Notes: generated by a model not told the origin, from the sequence alone. Counted from the stretch's first letter, positions 46,465 to 60,429 are shown. The stretch is DNA of 64,000 nucleotides from Coptis chinensis (GCA_015680905.1 CM027378.1:12009001-12073000), one strand, 5' to 3'. Translations and numbers: made by a program.

Positions 46465-47066
46465 GATGCCCCTCTCGGTCCCGTTGACATTCCACGGTAT
46501 CATTTATGGTCCGCGGACAGTCTACGGTTCCGAGAATCATCTCAAACCTCCCCCTCCAAATATTCCATCTCTGGCACATACCTCCTTTGCATGTGCGCCA
46601 TCATCCACGTGTCCAAGGCGCACGTGTATGAAACCTGTCTTTTCGGCGCACGCGCATCGAACTTGCCTTTTCGATTTTCAAGGACCCACGTGTCCTTTTT
46701 CCTCTGGTCCTTTTTCTTCTGATATTACGTTTTTACCACTGTCGCTTAGTATCCCGCTCAAACATCTCTCTTTCTTCAAAACCCCACTTTTGCATCTAAA
46801 CCCTCTCACTTTTCTCCCTCTGCTCCTCCTTCTCACTGTTCTTCATTTCCGGTGGATTTTTGGCCGCTCAAGGTTCGAGTTTTCTTCACTGTTCTTCGTT
46901 TTCGTTGCTCTTTGCTGCTTGTTACCTCAGGTTTGTCTTCATCCTCTTTGTTCCTGTCCTTTGTACCCGATTACGCTTATTCGTGTTACTGTTCCTTCAT
47001 TTCCCTTCGTGGTTTATTTCCCCCTTGTTACCTCAGTTGGGGCTCTCCAATTTGTTTGATTCCATC

Positions 47067-49707
47067 ATGTCGGAATCCGAATATGTGAGTACCTCAGGTA
47101 CTCGCTCCAAGGGATCTACGTCCTCCACCTCCAGATCTAGCGGTCATACCGCGGAACGATCTGAGTCAACGGCTTCTGACACTTCTAGCCCTGCCGCAGA
47201 ACCTTCCACTTCAGGAAGGAAAGCCCCTCTTCCTCCCCCGCTTTCATATCGCTGTAGACCCAACTTAGATGCCGTTAAAACCATAGTACAAAATATCCCG
47301 ATATATCACGATATTTGTCGATATCTATCCAGATTTCAGAGAAAGATATATAAATATCCCGATATGTTCAGAGATATATACGACTGTAAATATCGGCAAT
47401 ATTTCAACGATATTTGCGATATTTGGAGATATTTGGCGATATTTTGTATATGTAACAATTTTATTTAATATTTATCATTATATTTCAAATAAATATAAAT
47501 AATGTATCATGATATATTAAGAAATATACACGATATCCACGATATTTGTCGATATTTTGAATATATCCACGATATTTGCATGTGAAACAATGTCAAATAT
47601 CCCCAAAGAGAGAGATATATCTACGATACATATCCATAAATCAGAGATCGATAAATACCCATATCCTGATATTTTGTACTATGGTTAAAACTACTTACGG
47701 CATCCCAGCCGACGTGATCCTTGAGCACGTGCCTGGCGTCACCCATTTCCCACATCTAGTCACACCGCGGCCCGGTTGTCTCATCGCTACCGTAGGTCAG
47801 ATAGCTGCAGGCTTGCGGTTTCCCTTAACTCCTCTAGATGTCGAGATATGTAACCACTTCAATATCCCCCCATGCCAAGGCATTGGTAACTTTTGGCGCA
47901 TCTTATACGCCGCGAATCACTACAACAAAACCAATTCACCCAAAATCCAACTCTGCGACATAATAACTCATTATTATATAAAGAAAAGCACCAAATTTGG
48001 TAGTGTAGGATACCAATCCTTTTGTACCTATCCACAGAAGAAGTCATTTGTCCTCCACATTACTACCTCTGACAAAGTATGACATTATTATCCGTTATAT
48101 GTGTCCGGTAGTTTTCTATCCGCGGATCTTTCATCTGAAGTTTCTCTAAGGCATCTCAGTTTCCTTTCTAGTGGAACGTAACATCTTTTGGTTCGCAGTG
48201 CCCTTTCCTAACTTGCTTTTAACTTGTCTTTCTTCTGTGACACAGGTTGGAGCCCAGATTCGCGATCTAAAATTTACACTGGCGTCTCATCAGCAATTTT
48301 TCAAAGGCTCCGTGATTTGGGAAGTGCCCAGTGTGAAGTTCTTGGTATAGATTCAGACAAGGGCAACCCTCTTCTCCTTGATCCTTCATTGAAAAGCATT
48401 GGTAACTATCAAAGTCTGCTCTACCGCCCAGCACCACCCAAAGAAAGACTTCCCAAATCCTCTCCTCACCCTAAAAGAAAGGCCTTCAAGTCCTTCAAGT
48501 ACACCAACAAGATATACCACTCCAAAGTTGTTGCCCAACGAGCTGCCTCTCAATCTCATACCGCTACTCCTAATACCGCCCCCTCTTCCTACTTTGTTGT
48601 GGCGGATTGGGAAGACGACTTTACTTAACCCTCATCCGCTGTAACTGAAGCTGCCATGGCCACTAATAAGCTCAAACTTTGGGACAGTGACTCGGACGGG
48701 GAGGAGGCCACCAAAGTTGAGGCCAAGAGTCCCCCAGCCAAAAAGGCTAGAACCGCTGCTCCGGCATTCACTGAAACTGCATTTGTACCATCGCGGCCTA
48801 TTGCTCCTTCACGCCGCCCTAGTAAAGACCCTTATCCATCTGGGCCTTTGCCATCTGGTGCCATTGACATATGGCGCCCTCAATTCAGGGCCAGGGAACG
48901 GGATATAACAACTCATGACTCGGCCCTAGAAAACACCGCTGTTGCGGCCTTTCTTTTTTTTAGCTCGCATCTTCCCAAAGACTAAGCATATGGAGACTCT
49001 GGCACGTTTGCTTTGCATAGAGCTTCCATCTACCATGGCTGGGAAAAGGTTTAAATTTTTCTCCTTGCAACCTATCTTTTCATTTGGATAGTTTGGTAAC
49101 CAATCATTCTTTTCAGTTGAGTTTGGACATTGGCTACGTGGTGCGCGGCTTAACCAACACGCTGGAATCGCTGGAGACCGTGAAGCAAGAGATTGAAGGC
49201 CCTGATGGCTAGAAGGCCAAATACGCCAAGTTGGAGAAAGATCGTGACGATCTTCGAATTATAGCCGTGAAGGCTCAAAAGGCGCTCCAGCTAGCTGAAG
49301 ACAAGCATCGCGACTATGTGTCCGGTGTAACATCCAAACTCAAGGGCCAAAAAGTGGCGGGTAAGATAGCTACTCAAGCCGCTGTAAACAAGACCGTGAT
49401 GGAGGCTGCAGACCGTTTTCGTAGTCTAGCCGAGAAGAAGATTAGCTGTGAACTTAAACAACAGCTCAAAAATCTCACTGCGTCTGGCCGTCTTCTTCCC
49501 GTTCCCCCTCTAGCAGCGGATATTCCAACCTCTGTTCTCTTGCCTGCTCCCTCTCAGGTCACTTCCCCCACTGATGCTGCTACTCAAGTGATGCCTCTAC
49601 CCACATCCAGTGTGGTTGCCTTTCCCATTGACTTGGATAACGATCCTCCTTCCTCTGGTGAAGGGGATTTGGCGTCCACTCCGAAGGATGCGACCGAAGG
49701 GCAGTAG
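47067..49707 (+). pseudogene. TAT antisense ORF (Transposase_28 / putative gypsy-type protein), broken
   Basis: It runs opposite to gag-pol, as in Grande- and Retand-like TAT elements; its role is not established. The start is MSESEYVSTSGTRSKG, serine-rich. The conserved domain is at 47690-48080 (IPADVILEHVPG, GLRFPLTPLDVEICNHF, CQGIGNFWRIL). A GT-AG intron (about 48080-48245) is followed by the second exon GWSPDSRSKIYTGV, with TAA at 48626-48628. It continues with an acidic and basic stretch (LWDSDSDGEEATK, PPAKKARTA), a frameshift in a T run near 48955, a second intron (about 49050-49116), TAG at 49210 and a coiled-coil-like C-terminus (MEKDRDDLRII, AEDKHRDYV) ending at 49707. A MITE also interrupts exon 1. 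Confidence 0.8.
47275..47690. mobile_element. 404-bp MITE in the antisense ORF, TSD TTAAAA
   Basis: The element (47281-47684) starts CCATAGTACAAAATATC and ends with its inverted copy GATATTTTGTACTATGG. TTAAAA flanks both sides (47275-47280, 47685-47690). The interior is built of short CGATATT and GATATATAC motifs and is very AT-rich. Removing it with one TTAAAA (410 bp) rejoins the antisense ORF in frame. The superfamily is unclear; TTAA-containing targets are typical of piggyBac-like elements, but the end sequence is not conclusive. Confidence 0.85.
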
Positions 49708-49962
49708 TAACTCACTTGAATTCATGTCTTTGTCTAAGCGAAACTTGTGTTTTTGTGTTTGTTGTAATCCCTATACTATGACTCATTGCACTTTTTGTAT
49801 TATATCCTTTGCCTGGTTTTCTGGGTATGCCCAGCAGTTTTTAATGTCAGTTGTTTTGCATTCCCGAGTTCCTTGTTAGCAAATCTAATTCCCATTGAAT
49901 GTACTTTTGATCTCTTTAGCGTTGGAGTTCTTTTCTATCTTACCTAAGTTTGCTTCATAATT

Positions 49963-50755
49963 GATTTGGACATTCAGTCCGTGAAGGCTCATCCCCCCAC
50001 TGTCTTTGATCAGCTGTGAAGCCTAATGGGGCAGCTCATTTTGCCCCAAGTTTGATTCGGGTGTGTACTCTGCGTAGGGATCATCCCCCCTGTTGTCTTT
50101 GAACGGCTGTGAAGCCTGATGGGGGCAGCTCATTTTGCCCCCAGTTTGATTCGGACGTTGCGTCCGCGAAGGGCTCATCCCCCCGTCTTTGAACGGCTGT
50201 GATGCTTGATGGGGGCAACTCATTTTGTCCCCAGTTTGATTCAGACATTGCATCCGTGAAGGGCTCATCCCCCCCGCTGTCTTTGAACAGCTGTGAAGCC
50301 TGATGGGGGCAACTCATTTTGTCCCCAGTTGGATTCGGACATTGCGTCCGCGAAGGGCTCGTCCCCCCTCTCTTTTGAACGGTATGAAGCCCCATGGGGG
50401 CAGCTCATTTTGCCCCCGTTTGATTCGGACGTTAGGCCCGCTGAAGGGCTCGTCCCCGCTCTCTTTGAATGGCTGTGAAGCCTGATGGGGGCAGCTCATT
50501 TTACCCCCAATTTGATTCGGACGTTGCGTCCGCGAAGGGCTCATCCCCCCCGCTGTCTTTAAATGGCTGGGAAGCCTAATGCGGGGCAGCTCATTTTGCC
50601 CCTTGATTGATTCGGACGTGAAGTCCGCGAAGGGCTCGTCCCCCCCGCTCATTTTGAACGGATGTGAAGCCTGATGGGGGCACTTATTTTGCCCCCAGTT
50701 TGATTCGGACGTTGCATCCGAGAAGGGCTCATCCCCCCCGCTGTCTTTGATCAAC
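49963..50755. repeat. About 92-bp tandem array, about 9 copies, between integrase and 3' LTR
   Basis: Each unit contains GATTCGGACGTTGCGTCCGC, AAGGGCTCATCCCCCC, CTTTGAACGGCTGTGAAGCC and GGGGGCAGCTCATTTTGCCC. Units start near 49963, 50053, 50147, 50238, 50332, 50421, 50512, 50610 and 50702. The internal CCCC/GGGGG and GGACGTTGCGTCC blocks are palindromic. Short ORFs on both strands are repeat translations. TAT elements commonly carry such arrays in this place. Confidence 0.93.
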
Positions 50756-50928
50756 CAGTATTCATGCTATGGTGCCAGAAATGCATTCTTTATTTCATTG
50801 ACTTAGAATTCCACACACAATACATTTTTAATCGCTCTATATATACAACAATTTTTCTTGTCCCCCCGGAAAGCTAAACACTGCTTCTTTCATGGAATTT
50901 CTTCAACATTATTATATTCCATTGTTTC

Positions 50929-52251
50929 TCAATCGTTGCCCCTGCCAGAAGTTCCCTTCTCTGTCACGACATACGGTCCTTCCCAGTTGGGTCCTAGTTT
51001 GCCGTCATTCTCCTTCTTAGTGGCTAGGGTAACCCTTCGCAGCACCAAATCCCCAATCATGAATGCCCGTGGCTTTACTCGTCTATCATACTGTCTCTGT
51101 AGCCTTCGATGATACTCCTCCAGTCGCATGCGAGCTATATCTCTTTTTTCCTCAATTACATTCAACTCAATGGCTAATATCTTCTCATTTAGACCCATTT
51201 CCACGGCCCTGGTTCTTGTCGTTTTCTCTATCATTTCCACCGGTATGACAGCCTCTACTCTGTATGCCATTGCGAATGGTGATTCATTCGTGGAAGTTCG
51301 CGGTGTGGTACGATAAGCCCATAAAACGTGATTCAATTCATCAGCCCACGCTCCCTTTCTGTCCTCCAACTTTCTCTTTAAATTGTCCATGATGATTTTG
51401 TTTGATGCCTCCGCTTGACCATTCCCCTCCGGATTGTATGGCGCCGAGAACCCTTGTTTCACTTTGTAGGCTTGAAGGAATTGACGCACCTTTCCCCCAG
51501 TAAATTGTGTTCCATTATCTGCAATGATTGTATAGGGCAATCCGAATCTGCATATTATGTTCTCCCAAAGGAACTTCTTCACATTCTCTTCTTTGACTTG
51601 CTGTAGTGCCACTCCCTCCACCCACTTGGTGAAATAATCAATGGCGGCCAGCATAAATCTTCTTTTGCCGCTTGCCATGGGCAAGGGCCCCACTATATCC
51701 AGTGCCCACATGGCGAATGGCCACGGACTAAACACATTATGCAACGGCTCTGCTGGGGAATGGATGAGTTGTGCAAACCTCTGGCATTTCTCACAAGTTG
51801 TTGCATACTCTGTTGCATCCCTCTTCATATGGGGCCCAAAATACCCCTGAGATATCAATCTATGGGTTGTTGTTCGTCCAGCTGAGTGACTTCCACAATC
51901 ACCTTCATGTACCTCGGCTAACACTTCTTGCACCTGCTGTGGCCCTATGCATCTCAATAGTGGCTCGCTAAAACTCTTCCTGTACAAATCCCCATCTAAC
52001 AGAACATATCTCTGACTTACTTGCTCCATCTTTCGTCTCTCCTTTGTATTCTCTATCTCTACTCCCATCAGAAAAGTTTTAACAGGCGTCATCCACCCTG
52101 CCTCCCTCTCAATGGTGAGACACAGACCCTCTTCTTCTGATGTACTTGGCCTGCTCAAAACTCTTACTTCAATAGAGCGACCCTCTGTTCCTGGAAGTAC
52201 AGCAGCCACATATACTAAAGCGTCAGCATGTCTGTTTTCACCGCGGCCCAA
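50929..52251 (-). CDS. TAT-element integrase, intact ORF segment
   Basis: Integrase inserts the cDNA into the genome. This 440-codon open stretch starts just after the RNase H end (HADALVYVA). It has the zinc-binding H-H-C-C (residues about 115-156, ending CEKC) and a catalytic core with D185 (WALDIVGPLP), D245 (IIADNGTQF) and E281 (NGQAEASNK). The spacing is D-59-D-35-E, normal for gypsy integrases. The C-terminal GPF-like region (LGPNWEGPYVV) is present and no chromodomain follows, as expected for TAT. It was part of a gag-pol polyprotein, so it has no own start codon. It is the best-preserved domain of the element. Confidence 0.93.
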   Translation of the reverse strand: MGRGENRHADALVYVAAVLPGTEGRSIEVRVLSRPSTSEEEGLCLTIEREAGWMTPVKTFLMGVEIENTKERRKMEQVSQRYVLLDGDLYRKSFSEPLLRCIGPQQVQEVLAEVHEGDCGSHSAGRTTTHRLISQGYFGPHMKRDATEYATTCEKCQRFAQLIHSPAEPLHNVFSPWPFAMWALDIVGPLPMASGKRRFMLAAIDYFTKWVEGVALQQVKEENVKKFLWENIICRFGLPYTIIADNGTQFTGGKVRQFLQAYKVKQGFSAPYNPEGNGQAEASNKIIMDNLKRKLEDRKGAWADELNHVLWAYRTTPRTSTNESPFAMAYRVEAVIPVEMIEKTTRTRAVEMGLNEKILAIELNVIEEKRDIARMRLEEYHRRLQRQYDRRVKPRAFMIGDLVLRRVTLATKKENDGKLGPNWEGPYVVTEKGTSGRGND

Positions 52252-52260
52252 ATGGGCAAA

Positions 52261-52511
52261 CTAAATCCTTTTGAACTTGCTGGCTTTTCGTTGTAGAACC
52301 TCCAGATATCGTGCCATCCTTGGACAACGCGCCACAAACCCCCCATTCATCTGACAAATAACCAAGTTAGAGTCAGAGAACACCGATAACTCGCTTACTC
52401 CCAGATCTTGTGCCAAATCTAAACCTGCTATCACTGCTTCATATTCAAACTCATTATTAGAAGCCACAAATCCCAGTTTCATTGACAACTCCAGCCTTGT
52501 GTTCTCAGGAG
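52261..52511 (-). pseudogene. TAT-element RNase H, C-terminal part
   Basis: APENTRLELSMKLGFVASNNEFEYEAVIAGLD and SVFSDSNLVICQMNGGF contain the E-x-E-Y-EA and second-Asp motifs of RNase H. The N-terminal part is at 56700-56880, on the other side of the CACTA-like insertion. Confidence 0.9.
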
Positions 52512-52859
52512 CACTACAATAGAAGGGTTCAGTTGCAGCGCACTCATTTGCAGCGCTCAAAATTCATTAGTAAAAGATATCTATTGTGATGCCTCTAGTG
52601 TCCCTAATAGTTTACCGTTTTATCTGCTCCAGCCTGACTCAAACTTACTTATTGTCACGCCTTTTGTGTGACCAATAGGCCGTAATTATTTATTTTGGTA
52701 AAATAATAAATACATTTTGTGATAAATGCGACGCCGTTGTCGATGCTACTAAACAACTATTCAATTGTGGCGCCTCTACCGTTGCAAGAAGTTTTTGTTT
52801 ATAAGTTATAACTAACGTTTTTTTTTTCACTTTACTTTCGCTGCTATGACAATGGCGTC

Positions 52860-54902
<2,043 letters not shown>

Positions 54903-55099
54903 TAACAGTGAAGTAAGGATCATGATTTGAGTTGTTCAAGTGATCTAGATACTTACTTAGTTACTTACTGGCATCTTGTCTTATTGTTCTCATTGATTTC
55001 TGTCTTTTAGACATATCGTTTCAATAAAATTCTATTCTATTATTTATTTATTTATTTTCAATTTAATTCCCTTATCTTATTGGAACTTGTTGATTTAGT

Positions 55100-55217
55100 T
55101 GGAGGAGATGTGTTATCTAGCGTTGAATTAGAAAGTTTTAGACCGGAGGTCAGGATGATCCTTGCCAATACCACATCCATTGGAATGCAGCCAAAAGTTG
55201 AGACACCACTAGCTAAG
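55100..55217 (+). pseudogene. Dehydroquinate dehydratase/shikimate dehydrogenase exon fragment
   Basis: The exon after TTGATTTAG encodes GGDVLSSVELESFRPEVRM and then ILANTTSIGMQPKVETPLAK, followed by a GT donor. The ILANTTSIGM stretch is characteristic of the shikimate dehydrogenase domain of the plant bifunctional enzyme. Only this one exon was found, on the same strand as the alkenal reductase piece. Confidence 0.85.
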
Positions 55218-56699
55218 GTTTGCATCCCTCAGTTTCTTCACATCATTTAATTTATTTGATTCCCAAGCACCCCTTGTCCCCTCGCAATTCTTTGAAGTCA
55301 TTAATCAAGCACTCGGGCTAATTAGATATTTGTTTTAACTTTTAGTGATATTTTAGTTGTGTGATCTTCTGAGTTGATTGACAAAATGTTGATTGCAATC
55401 TCTTTTATGAGTCTTAAATTATTTTTATTAGTTAATACAAATATGTATCTGTTGGGAATGAACCTTTCCTGACATCTTAGAGCATGACTCACTAAGCATT
55501 GTAATCTCTATGACTAGGTTTGTGTTTGGTTCAAGGAATCGGAAGTCCATGAACGTACGAGTATGTAGAATACCTAGTTGATGTTGTGGCCAAGAAGCTG
55601 AACCAGTTCTACACATGCATTTCCTCTCAATCTTGGGCATGTGATCTTGACATTGGTTTAAGTCTCCTCTGTCTGTCTGAACTATTCCGTATCGTGTTAG
55701 TTAAATAAACCTACATATGTTCATTTAAGATCTAAGCAATACTTATGTGCTTTAGCTAGTACTTTGAGAAAGTAATTCTTTCTCATCTCTTTTACTTTAT
55801 GAGCTGCATTTTTTTAACAAATTTCTATGATTTGTTTTGCTAAATGGTTAATTTTACCATCTTAGCTTCATTATTTCGGATAAGTTTACTAATGCCCTTT
55901 TTAATTTGGTGTGCCAGATTGGTCGATCGGTTGATGCATTGCTGGTAGATTAATAAAGAATACTTGGGTGGATGCTTTTAATATCCGCAAAGTATGAACT
56001 TTTGTGAATTTTTCCAAATTTTAGTTTTGAAGACCTTGTCTAAAATTTAGTAGATTTTGTTTTGTCCAGATTATGTCAAAACGATGTAGTGGCAAAAAGT
56101 TGTATAAATGTTTGAAATACTTTTTGTAATAGTAATATTGATTAATGAAATTTGTTTTGGTATGATTTATTGTCAAATTTATTCTGATATGTATTCTGTA
56201 CATTTAAAATAATCAAAACAAAATATTGCGCTAAAAATACAAAACAGGTGTTGACCATTAGCAATTAAAAACGCCCCTTTCGCAACGCTCTACATGTAGC
56301 AATAGGGTTAAACAATTTGCGATGAAGTTGAATTGTTGTTAAAAACTTTGCTTTTAGCGCCAAAGGCCGGTGCTGATAAAAGTTAACTTTTTGCGACGCT
56401 GTATGGTGTTGTTAAAAAATGTTTTTTGCGACGCCAGTCGTTGCAAATAGTTTGAAATATTTTTAAAAAAAAATAGTTTTGGAAAATGAAGTAGCAACAC
56501 AAAAAAACTATTAGCAACGAAGTGAGGCGTTGCAAAAGACTAAAAGTTATTGCAACGCCATTGTTTGCGTTGCAATTGATCTTTTGTGACCCACTTTTCT
56601 GCAACGCCTAGTTTGGCGTTGCAATTGATCAATCGCGACGCATTTTCATACAATTAGCGACGGGGTATGGCGCTGCAAATGAGCCTTTTTGTTGGAGTC

Positions 56700-57304
56700 A
56701 CCAAAACCATGCAATCCTATTCCCGGTATTTGTAGCTGATCCATCCGCGAATACTCTCCATCCATTGCGCATATCCCAAGGGTCCAAGGGATCACGTTTA
56801 GATTCTCCCTCCTGATCCATGACCATTTCCTCTCCCCAAGTGGGATCCTCGGCTGGAAATTCTGCTAAGAACTCCGCCATGGCTTACGCTTTTTCCGCCG
56901 TTCTAATCTGATATTGGATTTCGTAACAACTAAGCATCACTGCCCATTTTAGCATTCTGCCTGACTTTTCTACCTTCAACGCTTGCTTGAGGGGTAGATT
57001 TGTTATCACCACCACTGAGTGAGTCTCGAAATAGGGTTTCAATTTCAATGCAGAGAAAATCAACGCCAAGGCATACTTCTCCGATTCTATCAGATCGCTG
57101 CGTCTGGCGTCTAGCATGGTTTTACTCTGAAAGTAAACTGGCTTCTCTACTTTCTACAACACGCACCAGGACTGAGCTTATCGCGTACTCTGAAACCCCC
57201 AAATAAAGATACAACCTCTCTCCTTACTCCGGCCGCGATAGCAAAGGTGCTTGTCCTAAATAAACCTTCAACTCCTGAAAGGCTTCCTCACACTCAGTGG
57301 TCCA
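56700..57304 (-). pseudogene. TAT-element RNase H N-terminal part and RT connection
   Basis: The connection region (ESEKYALALIFSALKLKPYF, LPLKQALKVEKSGRMLKWA) has an in-frame stop near 56884. RNase H begins WRVFADGSATNTG with the first catalytic Asp, then a one-base shift precedes the CACTA-like insertion. The RT thumb at 57118-57304 is degenerate. Confidence 0.88.
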
Positions 57305-58356
57305 TCAGAAATCTGGCGTTTTCCTCAACAACCGATACAACGGTCTGCATTTGTCCGATGATTTAGATATAAATCTGTTCAATGCCGCGACCCTTCCTGC
57401 CAACCGTTGCACCTCCTTCACATTCTGAGGGGACGGCATCTCAACTAGGGATCTAATCTGCTCGGGATTGGCCTCTATTCCACGGTACGTGACTATGTAA
57501 CCCAAAAACTTTCCTGAAGATACCCCGAATGTGCATTTCTCGGGGTTGAGTTTCAGCCTATGCCTCCGGAGTATGTGAAAAGTTTCTTGGAGACCCCTCA
57601 AATGTTCCTCTTCTGACATGCTTTTTTCCACCATATCATCAATATATATTTCCATGCCCTTCCTAATCTTGTCTTCAAACATTTTTTCCCCCAACCTCTT
57701 AAATGTAGCCCTCGCATTCTTCAAACCAAAAGGCATTCTTGTATAACAGTAAGTACCTCCTTCCACCACGAAGGTTGTCTTCTCTTGATCTGGGCCGAAC
57801 ATCGCGACCTGGTTATATCCCATGGACGCATCCATGAAAGATAACACCTTGAAACCAGCAGTTCTATCTACTAACTCATCCACTTTCATGCGGCATAGGA
57901 TAACGATCTTTTGGGCACTCTTTTTATTCACGCCTCAAAATCAACACACATTCTGACCTTGCCGTTCTTTTTTGGAACAGCGACAACGTTGGACAACCAT
58001 TCCATACATTCCACATCCCTGATTATCCCCGCGCCCTTAAGCCGTATAACCTCCTCGCGAATCCCTTCCGCGTATTTAGGTCTTACGCTTCTCATCTTCT
58101 GTCTTACAGGCTTCGCATCTTCCTTCATATGCAAGTGATGACAAGCAAACTCTGGATCTATCCCTGTGATATTTTCAATCGCCCATGCAAATATGTCAGC
58201 GTTATCTATCAATAATTGTACCAGCTTGATTTTCCATTCCTCTGGCAAGTCCGATCCGACTGAAGTAAACTTCTCTTCCTCTCCCACCCCCAGGTTCACA
58301 ATCTCAATCTCATCAAGAGTTTTTGGTCCCTGAGGAGACTCGTATCCTTCAGTCAA
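57305..58356 (-). pseudogene. TAT-element reverse transcriptase
   Basis: The N-terminal part (58356-57928) has HHLHMKEDAKPVRQKMR, VIRLKGAGIIRDV, VPKKNGKVRMCVDF. A stop and frameshift near 57928-57935 interrupt the frame just after CVDF. It continues with VLSFMDASMGYNQVAM, TYCYTRMPFGLKNA and the active site YIDDM (57635-57649 approx), then FLGYIVTYRGIEANPEQI. All core motifs are present, but one frame break prevents translation. Confidence 0.92.
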
Positions 58357-58374
58357 GTCCGCCTCCTGTAATTG

Positions 58375-59259
58375 CTACGCTTCTCCTTTCTCGCGTGTCA
58401 ATTTTTCCCCTCCTGTCATATTTTTTACCGTCACCTGGTGTATATTCTGCGCGGTGACTTGATCCCCCCTTATTTCGTACATCCCCCCCCCCCTCGTGGG
58501 GAAGCGGATCATCTGATAATAGGTCGACGGAATGGCATTCATTTTATGAATCCATCTTCTCCCTAGAATGGCATTATATTGGGACCCAGTATCTACCACC
58601 ATAAACCTGGTGAATACCGTCGTCGGACCTGCTGTTACTGGTAACGTTAACTCCCCCATAGGCTCTGTCATGCTACCATTGAAGCCATACAAATTGGTCT
58701 GAGGAACCTTTAACTGATCTCTATCTATGTTCATCTCTTCCATGGCCCCTTTAAATAACAGATCTACCGAACTTCCGCAGTCTATCAACACCCGCTTCAC
58801 TAGATAATTACCCATTGCTATGGTAATCATCAAAGCATCCTCATACAGCGAAATCACTAATTCCAAGTCTTTCGGTGTGAACATTATGTTTCTCTCGCCC
58901 ATCGCGGTTCCCAACACTAACCGCGGTGTGCTTGCCACCTCATTTACCTGCTGTAAGCTCGCTGTCTTTCTTATCTTGTCTCGGTGGGCATTTCTTCCGA
59001 GTGTCTCTCCACTGTAAATGACATTTATTGTTCCCAAGATCCTAGCAGGAGGGTGCCCTCTCTCCGCATGACGAACCTCCACGACATATTCTCTGAGCAT
59101 CCCCTTCTCAATCATTCTTTCCACCAGCCACTTCAAAGCATAACATTCGTTAGTGGCATGGTTCCTAATTTTATGATAGGCACAAAAAAGTTTCCCCTCT
59201 ATCTCTCCAGGTGTATTCCGCGGTCCTTCATAATGCTGCAACCCCTTGATAAGTGGCAA
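58375..59259 (-). pseudogene. TAT-element zinc knuckle and aspartic protease
   Basis: This 294-codon open stretch has a TAT-type knuckle C26-x2-H29-x4-H34-x4-C39. The protease active site is VLID160-C161-G162-SS, with Thr replaced by Cys. Towards the C-terminus are MVVDTGSQYNAILGR and WIHKMNAIPSTYYQMIRFPT, typical of the lineage. A G-rich run at about 58489-58500 corresponds to PTRGGG. Confidence 0.88.
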
Positions 59260-59262
59260 GAT

Positions 59263-60415
59263 TTCCTTTAATGGCCTGTTAAGAGGTGTTTGTTCTATCT
59301 CACGGTATGGCTTTCTTTCGCGAATATCTCTCCTGTTCCGATCTCCAGTTCTTTCGGGTCCAGGACTTTCCCCTCTGTAGGATTCCCCTTCTCTCTATTC
59401 TCTCTTGTCCCTATCTCTTCGATCATCTTTGTCCACCGCCTCCACTGCCTTCCCAGATCTCTTTTGTTCCCTCTCATTTCTTTGCATTATGTCCTCGTAC
59501 CGAATATATTTTTCTACCTTTGGGTACAAAGCGTGCAGAGTGGTGATTTCGATTTTGGACACTGACTCGTGGACCTTAGTCCCCTACCTCAAGTCGTGCT
59601 GAAATGCAATGACCGCTGTATGCTCATCCAGATTCTCCACCACACAGAAATTCCCTTAACGATTCCGCTGACCTCTGTTTGATGTTGAATAAGGCCGCGA
59701 TATCCACTACCCTCCTTTTCTGGCGGTGGATGAAATGGTCCACGAAGGCACGCTCTAGCTCTTCAAATCTACTGATGCTCCACGAAGATAAGCGATAATA
59801 CCAATCCGAGGCTCCCCCCTTAAGGCTTGCAGGGAACATTATGCAACGCAGTCCATCATACTTACTTTCCTGCCACAATGGCATCTGTTGTCTAAAGTGA
59901 TGCAAATGATCAGTTGGGTCGCCCTTCCCATCATACCTTTCAAATCTTGGTTGACTAAATCTCTTAGGTACCTCTGAATTCCAGATCGAATCCGCCAGTG
60001 GATTCTTATTGAAGTTAGCAACCTCCTTTTGAGCGGCACTTTGGTTCACTTTTTCAACCGCATGGTTCACTTCTCTATCTTTCCCAATCATTGCCTGTAC
60101 TACCTCCAGTATGATGCCCTCTACTGGATCTACTCCCCGGGGCTGGTATTCCTCATTTTCCCCTTCCATCTCACTGCCCCGATGATCCCCACGTTCCACG
60201 TCTTCCTGTGCGGTGTCTCTTTCCTTTCTCAACTCGTCGTTCTCGTTCCTCAACCTGACTATTTCTTCTTGCATAAGTCTGGTGGCGTCTGCCGCCACAT
60301 CAGATATCTCTTCCTCTCCACCCACCTCTCTTTCTTCGCTCACCACTTCCTCTACTACCACTCGAACAGTTTCTTTTCTAGGTCTTCCTACTCCCTTTTT
60401 TGTTATGGTGGCCAT
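59263..60415 (-). pseudogene. TAT-element gag
   Basis: The ATG at 60413-60415 opens MATITKKGVGRPRKETVRV shortly after the PBS. A Glu-rich, coiled-coil-like segment (residues about 25-80) is followed by the capsid domain (FERYDGKGDPTDHLHHFRQQM, CIMFPASLKGGASDWYYRLS, FEELERAFVDHF). A frameshift near 59635 and a TAG near 59590 break it. The downstream part (KIEITTLHALYPKVEKYI) continues in another frame towards the knuckle. Confidence 0.9.
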
Positions 60416-60429
60416 TTTATCTCGTTTTT

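Noticed and set aside
46179-47059. Plus-strand ORFs up to 205 codons
   Set aside because: They cross the LTR and polypurine region of the TAT element in overlapping frames and resemble no protein; the antisense ORF proper begins at 47067.
50023-50754. Several ORFs on both strands, up to 146 codons
   Set aside because: They come from the 92-bp tandem array, whose unit is open in several frames.
49963-50755. CRISPR-like spacing of repeats
   Set aside because: Units are contiguous and similar throughout, without unique spacers; the host is a plant nuclear genome.
55428-55640. Minus-strand 70-codon ORF and the opposing plus-strand YEYVEYLVDVVAKKLNQ stretch
   Set aside because: Too short and unmatched to any family; possibly another captured fragment in the CACTA-like element, but not supportable.
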